Assembly (NCBI RefSeq): GCF_008017805.1
Contig: NZ_VRTT01000007.1
Span: forward strand, 1-64,000
Reading direction: 5' to 3'
Origin: Paenibacillus sp. N3.4
Lineage (GTDB): Bacteria > Bacillota > Bacilli > Paenibacillales > NBRC-103111
DNA: 64,000 bases
Shown here: positions 60,600 to 64,000 of the stretch, one piece after another
How positions within the stretch are numbered: the stretch's first letter is position 1
How the letters are laid out: every line of letters begins with the position of its first letter
The notes under the pieces: generated by a model
What the model saw: the letters and a program-made list of their open reading frames with translations, nothing else
Databases searched by the model: none
What the model was told of the DNA's origin: nothing
Translations under genes and position numbers: made by a program

Positions 60600-61514
60600 A
60601 TGGTTCATTTGCCTAAGCAATTCGTTCATACGCTGAAAGAAATTCATAAGGAAAAAGCAGAATCATGGTTGGATACATTTGATCAGTTCCTTGTTGAATG
60701 TGAAAAACGTTGGGATATGGAAATTATGCCGCACTTTGATTTATCTTATCATTTTGTTGCACCTGCCAGACTGAAAGATGGAACAGAAATCGTCGTAAAG
60801 CTTGCCGTTCCAAATAAAGAATTTAATGCTGAGGTCGAAGCGCTTACCCTCTTTAATGGAAAAGGGATGGTCAAAATCATAGACGTTGATTTGGCAAAAG
60901 GGATTCTAATACTCGAACGGCTGCTTCCCGGAGAAACGTTAGCTTCCTTAGATAGTGATGAAGAGGCAACACTTATAGCCGCGCAAGTCATGAAAAATCT
61001 GTGGATTCCTGCCCCTTTTTCATCTGGAATTCCAACTGCTCTACAAAGAGAAAAGAACTTGGAAGATATTGTTAAGTTGTGTGAGGACAGTCTTGGGCCT
61101 ATTACGAAAGAAATTCTCCAAGAGGCATTAGGTATTTTCCAGGAAATGAACAAGATGCCTGCCACACCTTATTTACTTCATGGTGATTTGCATCATTACA
61201 ATATTTTATCGGCGGATAGGGAAAGGGAACCATGGCTGGCAATTGATCCTAAAGGATTGATTGGGGACAAAGAATACGATGTCATTCAATTTCTATTAAA
61301 TAAACTTCCCAATGAAAATGCAGCACATGTGATTGAGAAGCGGATCGACATATTGGTTGAAGAGCTGAACTTGGACAAGAAGAAAGTGCTTTTGTGGGGT
61401 TTTTCGCATGCCGTTCTCGCCACATGTTGGACAATTGGTGAAGATGGCCATTATAACGAGGCTTTTTTTAAGACAATAGATGTTTTTAAAAATTTACGAA
61501 GTGGGATCGCTTGA
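60600..61514 (+). CDS. Aminoglycoside/hydroxyurea resistance kinase-like phosphotransferase (StrB/APH(6) type)
   Basis: A 304-residue kinase of the aminoglycoside phosphotransferase superfamily. IVVKLAVPN carries the ATP-site Lys, YLLHGDLHHYNIL the catalytic HGD..N loop, and LAIDPKGLIGDKEYDV the metal-binding D. N-terminal text PKQFVHTLKEIHKEKAESWL and the DPKG motif point to the StrB/hydroxyurea group. ATG 60600 follows GGAGAGGGA; the earlier start lacks an RBS. Many members act on endogenous metabolites, so resistance is only possible. It follows the FusB-like gene but after a terminator. Confidence 0.85.
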   Translation: MVHLPKQFVHTLKEIHKEKAESWLDTFDQFLVECEKRWDMEIMPHFDLSYHFVAPARLKDGTEIVVKLAVPNKEFNAEVEALTLFNGKGMVKIIDVDLAKGILILERLLPGETLASLDSDEEATLIAAQVMKNLWIPAPFSSGIPTALQREKNLEDIVKLCEDSLGPITKEILQEALGIFQEMNKMPATPYLLHGDLHHYNILSADREREPWLAIDPKGLIGDKEYDVIQFLLNKLPNENAAHVIEKRIDILVEELNLDKKKVLLWGFSHAVLATCWTIGEDGHYNEAFFKTIDVFKNLRSGIA

Positions 61515-61569
61515 TTTCATCGACGTCTCCGTGTGATATTTGTGTAGGAGTGGGTCTGGAGGATAAGAT

Positions 61570-61770
61570 TTGAAAGATATCATGATAAAATTCATTTTAT
61601 TTGTTCTATTTCTTTTTGTATTAATGTGGATACTTGATTATTTTAAAGGACAATGGATTGTTCAAGCTTTTCTACTCGTTATTCTCTCTTTTGTCTACTC
61701 CATTATTGAATCCAAAGTAATTGTTCATATCCATACGGTTGTACAGCATTTGACGAAGAGAAAAAGGTAG
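61570..61770 (+). CDS. Small two-helix membrane protein
   Basis: A 66-residue protein with two hydrophobic helices (IKFILFVLFLFVLMWILDYF and IVQAFLLVILSFVYSII) and a basic C-terminus (KRKR). TTG 61570 lies six bases after GGAGGAT. Family unknown; the codons and RBS make it a plausible real gene. Confidence 0.6.
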   Translation: MKDIMIKFILFVLFLFVLMWILDYFKGQWIVQAFLLVILSFVYSIIESKVIVHIHTVVQHLTKRKR

Positions 61771-61835
61771 AACGGAGTCAAATAGTCTATGCTCGACATG
61801 AAGACACGCATAAACCAAAAGGAGCAACATACAAC

Positions 61836-62936
61836 ATGAATGAAAATAATCCATTATTAGCAGCGTACTGGCAAACAGCCTATCCACTAATTGGACATGG
61901 TAAAAGAAATATCCAGATTTTGAAAGAAGCATTGAAGGATGTTGATGGTAACCAGGAAAGTGATATGTATGGTAAAGGTCAGGTGATCGAAGACTTTCAA
62001 GATCGCATTGCTAAATACTTAGGAAAAGAATCAGCTGTATTTTTCCCAAGCGGGACTATGGCTCAGCAAATCGCCTTAAGAATTTGGTGTGATAAGAAGG
62101 GTCTGAGAAAAGTTGCCTATCATCCCCTTAGTCACTTAGAGATTCATGAAGAAGATGGGCTCAAAGAATTGCATCATATTATTCCCATCTTGCTAGGGGA
62201 TAGAAGTCGACCTGTTGAATTGGAAGATGTGTTGAATTTAAACGAGGATATTTCGTGTTTATTATTGGAATTACCGCAACGTGAAATTGGCGGACAATTA
62301 CCGTCATACAAAGATCTTGAAGCAATCTCCGCATATTGTCGCGAAAAAGGGATAAGGCTGCACCTGGATGGGGCAAGACTTTTTGAAATTCTCCCTTATT
62401 ATCAAAAGTCGGCTGCTGAAATTTGCCAGCTTTTTGATAGTGTGTATGTCTCCTTTTACAAAGGGATCGGTGGAATAGCGGGAGCGATTCTTGCCGGCGA
62501 CGAGACCTTTACCAAGCAATCGAAGGTGTGGAAAAGACGACACGGCGGCGATCTTATCAGCCTATATCCATATATCATTAGTGCTGATTATTATTTTGCA
62601 AACAGGATTTCTCAAATGGACCAGTATTATAATGAAGCGAAAGAGCTGGCCGAATTTTATAATCAGTGCTATGCTGCGGCAACGCGGCCAATGGAGCCTG
62701 TATCGAATATGTTTCATGTGCAAATCGATATGCCTAAAGAGAAGCTGGAACCGATATTGATTGAGCTATATGAGGCAACAGGTGTTGGTTTGACGTCCAA
62801 CCTAAGAGAAGCCAGTGAGACTTCTTGTTATTTCGAGGTTCATATTGGTGATCGATATGCTCATGTTTCTAAAGAAAAGATAAAGGAAACTTTTCAAATG
62901 TTTGATGAGAAGATCAAAGGAGCTTTACAAAGCTAA
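61836..62936 (+). CDS. Threonine-aldolase/beta-eliminating-lyase-like PLP enzyme
   Basis: A 366-residue fold-type I PLP enzyme. VFFPSGTMAQQIALRIWCDK is the cofactor-binding segment, RLHLDGARLFEI supplies the Asp-Ala-Arg motif, and VSFYKGIGGIAGA the PLP lysine. This is the threonine aldolase/beta-eliminating lyase group; related proteins cleave L-allo-threonine or similar beta-hydroxy amino acids. AAAGGAG lies 11 bases before ATG 61836. It stands alone; the physiological substrate is unknown. Confidence 0.87.
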   Translation: MNENNPLLAAYWQTAYPLIGHGKRNIQILKEALKDVDGNQESDMYGKGQVIEDFQDRIAKYLGKESAVFFPSGTMAQQIALRIWCDKKGLRKVAYHPLSHLEIHEEDGLKELHHIIPILLGDRSRPVELEDVLNLNEDISCLLLELPQREIGGQLPSYKDLEAISAYCREKGIRLHLDGARLFEILPYYQKSAAEICQLFDSVYVSFYKGIGGIAGAILAGDETFTKQSKVWKRRHGGDLISLYPYIISADYYFANRISQMDQYYNEAKELAEFYNQCYAAATRPMEPVSNMFHVQIDMPKEKLEPILIELYEATGVGLTSNLREASETSCYFEVHIGDRYAHVSKEKIKETFQMFDEKIKGALQS

Positions 62937-63063
62937 CACAACGGTTACGATGTAATAAATTTGATGAATTCCGTATTTTCTCCATTCCTGCTCAGTCAAG
63001 TCCCGAAGCGTTGTCATAGAATAGAAGAAAGGGACGAGTGCGATGAGAGGAAGTGCTTGAAAC

Positions 63064-63495
63064 ATGAAGAAGAAAACATACAAGTCCAAAAAAAGGCGGC
63101 CCGCGAACATGGAAATCGCGCAAGCGACTGCCCAAATTAGTCAAGTGATGAATAGGGTACCTGTATTAATTGCTTTAACAGACGGCAGCTATTATTACGG
63201 AATGATTCGTGGCGTACAAGGTCAAGAACTGCTTTTAGAAGGCGTGAAAGGGAAGAAGAAGCTTCCTAGAAATTTGAATAAAGAAAAAGCGAGCATCTCA
63301 GGATTAGGCGGTTTGGTCAAGATGTTTGGTGGCGGTGGGTTAGGCAGCCTTTTGGGCGGCTTCGGTGGAGGCGGAAGCGGAAGCAGCGGTGCGAGCAAAG
63401 GTGGAGGCTTTTTTGGCAAAATTGGCGGTTTCATGAAGATTGGGATGGGAGTGCTTAAATTTATTATGCCATTAATGGGTGGCTTTGGATTTTAA
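63064..63495 (+). CDS. Hypothetical protein with basic N-terminus and glycine-rich C-terminus
   Basis: A 143-residue protein. The first 25 residues are Lys/Arg rich (MKKKTYKSKKRRPANMEI). The middle (VPVLIALTDGSYYYGMIRGVQGQELLLEG) has an Sm-like small-barrel pattern. The C-terminal third is Gly/Ser-rich (GGGGLGSLLGGFGGGGSG) and ends with hydrophobic GGFGF. GAGAGG lies nine bases before ATG 63064. Function unknown; the RNA-binding-like N-terminus is a pattern-level guess. Confidence 0.65.
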   Translation: MKKKTYKSKKRRPANMEIAQATAQISQVMNRVPVLIALTDGSYYYGMIRGVQGQELLLEGVKGKKKLPRNLNKEKASISGLGGLVKMFGGGGLGSLLGGFGGGGSGSSGASKGGGFFGKIGGFMKIGMGVLKFIMPLMGGFGF

Positions 63496-63541
63496 CCTGA
63501 GGCATACAACTGCACGCACGCCCATAATAGTAAAAACCAAC

Positions 63542-63587
63542 AAAAAAGATCGCTTGGATGGAAATCTTCTGTCCGAATGATCTTTTT
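63542..63587 (+). terminator. Terminator after the glycine-rich gene
   Basis: AAAAAGATC pairs with GATCTTTTT with an inner TTGGA..TCCGAA stem, then CTTG. Confidence 0.8.
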
Positions 63588-63619
63588 CTTGTATATCATC
63601 GCTTAACGTTGGCGGCAAT

Positions 63620-64000
63620 CTAAAGTTCCCTATATTTTTCTAATTCATGGTGCTGTATATGGGCGATCCGACCTCTGGTTAATTGCAGCAGTCCTTCGTT
63701 TTTAAGCGATTTCAGCGTCCGGCTGATGACTTGACTTCAGGGCCGTTCCCAGCTCTATGGACAGCGTGTCAGGGTAATTGTCAGAGTATCACTACCGTCA
63801 TCTGTAAAAGAAATACAGCTACACGTCCGCGAATTGATTTGAAATGAATACTATCCAGCAGGTTAGACATGATGAGCAGTTTTTTGGCGAACATTTTGAA
63901 ATTAAACTACCGGAAGTTTTTTAACGGTCCATCCATTATCTGAATGCGAGAACCGGAATGACCAGCGCCAGCCCCGGTTTTTCAGTACTTGCGGTAGCTT
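63620..64000 (-). pseudogene. Crp/Fnr-family regulator, decayed, cut by the window edge
   Basis: The minus strand ends with VISRTLKSLKNEGLLQLTRGRI and HHELEKYREL, the C-terminal winged helix of a Crp/Fnr protein. Upstream pieces KLLIMSNLLDSIHFKSIRGR then VAVFLLQ, then DDGSDTLTITLT, then LSIELGTA lie in three different frames with stops between, and AAGTC is duplicated around 63730. The gene therefore has several frameshifts and is non-functional. Its N-terminal part lies beyond the window. Confidence 0.78.

Noticed and set aside
62925..63110. 61-residue minus-strand ORF (FQALPLIALVPFFYSMTTL...)
   Set aside because: Its sequence looks protein-like, but it has no ribosome binding site, overlaps the start of the 63064 gene and ends inside the previous gene. 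At best it is a remnant.
1..64000. Prophage, toxin-antitoxin, restriction or other defence island
   Set aside because: No phage structural, integrase, toxin, methylase or nuclease genes were recognised in the window.

Overview
The window reads as a chromosomal segment of a Gram-positive, spore-former-type bacterium of the Paenibacillaceae (most likely Paenibacillus or a close relative). This is an inference from strong AAGGAGG ribosome binding sites, moderate GC, lipobox and Gram-positive secretion signals, multi-domain secreted polysaccharide-active proteins with IPT and CBM56 modules, a Rex-type box before cydABCD, and a FusB-type EF-G binding protein. I see no rRNA or tRNA gene, no CRISPR array and no phage structural genes.

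Region 1 (1-12,000) is accessory DNA. It opens with two consecutive group II intron 3' ends (domains V and VI), a layout expected if one intron is nested in another. It then becomes a patchwork of small, often broken genes: a stalk-domain protein, a VOC protein, HxlR regulators, an old yellow enzyme, an alpha/beta hydrolase, MocR plus PhzF, a quinone reductase, GNAT and EAL remnants, and several unknown small ORFs. Most are separated by about eleven copies of a structured dispersed repeat: a left arm like GCTAACG..ACGATAGTT, a GC-rich hairpin, and a right arm like TAACGGGCAG.ATAGTT. The arrangement resembles a gene-cassette array. It is the best candidate here for an undescribed system, although no integrase lies in the window.

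Region 2 (12,000-24,000) holds oligoendopeptidase F, a frameshifted secreted beta-helix/FN3/discoidin/cohesin/FIVAR/dockerin protein, and a GntR-controlled binding-protein ABC importer (2-aminoethylphosphonate or iron type) with an inositol-monophosphatase-family enzyme. Three copies of GCTGTCTGACA flank the two divergent promoters.

Region 3 (24,000-32,000) is a LacI-family regulon: a TctC-TctB-TctA tripartite carboxylate transporter, a frameshifted Gfo/Idh/MocA dehydrogenase, a chemoreceptor and the LacI regulator, tied together by GTAAACGTTTAC palindromes. Region 4 (32,000-45,000) has a deletion-broken mannosyltransferase, a polysaccharide deacetylase, an ArsB/NhaD-type transporter, and a second LacI regulator divergent from two large secreted proteins (GH81 beta-1,3-glucanase and an alpha/alpha-barrel protein) that share IPT and CBM56 modules. 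A cobalamin/siderophore binding protein and permease follow, without their own ATPase.

Region 5 (44,800-56,000) is respiratory: Sco-type and YtkA-type copper-handling proteins, a lipoprotein cytochrome c, two response regulators with no kinase, a transposition-protein remnant, and cydABCD behind a Rex-like box. Region 6 (56,000-64,000) has an AraC regulator divergent from an ADP-ribosylglycohydrolase-fold protein and an amidohydrolase, then a FusB-type protein behind a leader-peptide/attenuator region, a StrB-like phosphotransferase, a threonine-aldolase-like enzyme, and a decayed Crp/Fnr gene at the right edge.

At least five genes carry single-base indels, mostly in or near short homopolymers. 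Some may be sequence errors, but deletions and fused remnants elsewhere show real decay too. Start positions were refined from ribosome binding sites and, in places, promoters.
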